Of a DNA stretch of 64,000 nucleotides, positions 63,173-64,000 are shown piece by piece. Origin of the DNA: Scleromatobacter humisilvae (GTDB lineage Bacteria; Pseudomonadota; Gammaproteobacteria; Burkholderiales; Burkholderiaceae_C); the NCBI RefSeq assembly GCF_023231945.1, contig NZ_JAJLJH010000001.1:620001-684000 (forward strand). The letters run 5' to 3'. Within the stretch, counting starts at the first letter, position 1; every line of letters starts with the position of its first letter. Below the pieces are notes generated by a model. It had not been told where the DNA came from. It saw only the letters and a list, made by a program, of their open reading frames with translations, and did not search any database. Position numbers and translations under genes: made by a program.

Positions 63173-64000
63173 GTCTGGGCTTCCTGCGCGTTGGTGAGTT
63201 GCTCGAAGTAATGGATGCCGACGCCGACGCGCGCCGTGTCGCCGGGCGGCAGCCCGGACTCCGGCAGGTGTTCGATGTCGTGCTCGGTCAGCCAGGCGTC
63301 GAGGCCCTCCAGCAGGGCCTGGGACTGCCTGGCGCTCATCTCGCGGAAGGCGGGCAGCGCGTCGATCGGGATGCCCACGTGCATGACCTTGCGCTGGTAG
63401 CGCGCGTCGGTGGCGCCGTGCTCGATGTTGTGGGTGATGGTCTCGATGAGCTCGCCCACGTCCGTGCCCAGGATGCCGAGCTTCTGGACGATGCTGTCGT
63501 GCGGCACGAAGGCGCGCTGGCGCAGCGCGATGCGGCCGTCGGCCAGCGTCTGCACGGCGCCGACGCGCTGCAGCTCGTCGAGCACGGCCCGCGCGGGGAC
63601 GTCGCCGCCGTGCAGACGCACCAGTTCGGCGAAGCCGTCCGGGCCGTCCATGGGCAGCGGCTGCGGCGCCCCGCTGCCGCCCGCGAAGCGCGGCTCGCGC
63701 ACCCAGGCGGTGAGCACGCGGGCGGCGCGGTTGTAGTGGGCGGTGGAGACATCGGCGCGGGACGACGGTTCGGCCAGCAGCAGGTTGACGTCCTTGCGTG
63801 TCAGGCCGGTGAGGATGGCCGCGCGCGAGATCGACGGCTTCTTGCCGGGCAACGCGAAGTCTTCCATCGCCGTCTCGACGTAGACGCGCTTGGCGATGGA
63901 CTCGAAGGCGCTGTAGGGAAACGAGTGCTTGAGGAGGAGTCGGACGAGGGGGCGCAGCAACTTGGCCAGCGCGAGGCCGATGGCGGAAACGAGTACGGAG
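63169..64000 (-). CDS. DUF6502 family protein, 5-prime end outside the window
   Basis: The frame is open to the right edge (reading ...SVLVSAIGLALAKLLRPLVR), so the true start is beyond 64000; a TTG at 63958-63960 is probably internal. The 277 visible residues include LLKHSFPYSAFESIAKRVYV, GKKPSISRAAILTGLTRKDV (a helix-turn-helix-like segment), and a C-terminal half ending VGVGIHYFEQLTNAQEAQT. This matches DUF6502, whose role is unknown. It is followed at a four-base overlap by the repeat lipoprotein. Confidence 0.85.
   Translation of the reverse strand, partial: SVLVSAIGLALAKLLRPLVRLLLKHSFPYSAFESIAKRVYVETAMEDFALPGKKPSISRAAILTGLTRKDVNLLLAEPSSRADVSTAHYNRAARVLTAWVREPRFAGGSGAPQPLPMDGPDGFAELVRLHGGDVPARAVLDELQRVGAVQTLADGRIALRQRAFVPHDSIVQKLGILGTDVGELIETITHNIEHGATDARYQRKVMHVGIPIDALPAFREMSARQSQALLEGLDAWLTEHDIEHLPESGLPPGDTARVGVGIHYFEQLTNAQEAQT

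Overview
This window looks like chromosomal DNA from a motile beta-proteobacterium of the order Burkholderiales, probably a Rubrivivax/Leptothrix/Roseateles-type lineage. That placement is inferred from four things: very high GC with strongly GC3-biased codons, a full fli export/basal-body cluster with several short flagellins, a riboswitch-controlled thiC-thiO-thiS-thiG-thiDE operon, and PEP-CTERM surface proteins. No rRNA, tRNA, CRISPR array or complete insertion sequence was seen.

Layout. 1-2650: a partial CoA-ligase-like gene, a drug/metabolite exporter with a divergent AraC regulator, and a YgjV-like membrane protein. 2834-6242: an overlapping three-gene unit (outer-membrane porin-like protein, periplasmic phosphate-binding-like protein, membrane diguanylate cyclase). 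6246-11330 (minus): an MFS transporter, a Cys-rich HTH regulator, and a lipid-modification-like set (CFA-type methyltransferase, DUF2878, DUF1295, DUF6134). 11430-18576: RidA, a DUF4124-glutaredoxin, then a TPP riboswitch and the thiamin operon. 18733-24330: an RcnB-like protein, a CHAT-protease operon with a possible EACC1-like partner (candidate conflict system), an MscS channel and a small membrane ORF. 24327-26096: a PabB-PabC fusion for folate synthesis.

26135-38223 is the flagellar block: fliRQPONMLKJIHGF on the minus strand and fliE divergent. After a small mixed region (PEP-CTERM-like protein, 2-prime-5-prime RNA ligase-like protein, GH18 chitinase with ricin lectin), flagellar genes resume at 41592-50442: a diguanylate cyclase, a YcgR-type PilZ brake, fliT, fliS, fliD and three flagellins. 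50704-57851 and 59742-61901 hold large glycosyltransferases and methyltransferase fusions, which from position probably decorate flagellin. Two PEP-CTERM proteins lie among them, one with a clear sigma-54 promoter. The right end carries a short GAF-like ORF, a tandem-repeat lipoprotein and a DUF6502 gene cut by the window edge.

Several signals lie outside genes: a recurring sigma-28-like promoter pattern before flagellar genes, two kinds of dispersed repeat placed between cistrons, a 22-bp perfect palindrome between fliK and fliL, strong intrinsic terminators, and two flagellin genes homogenised over about 600 bp.
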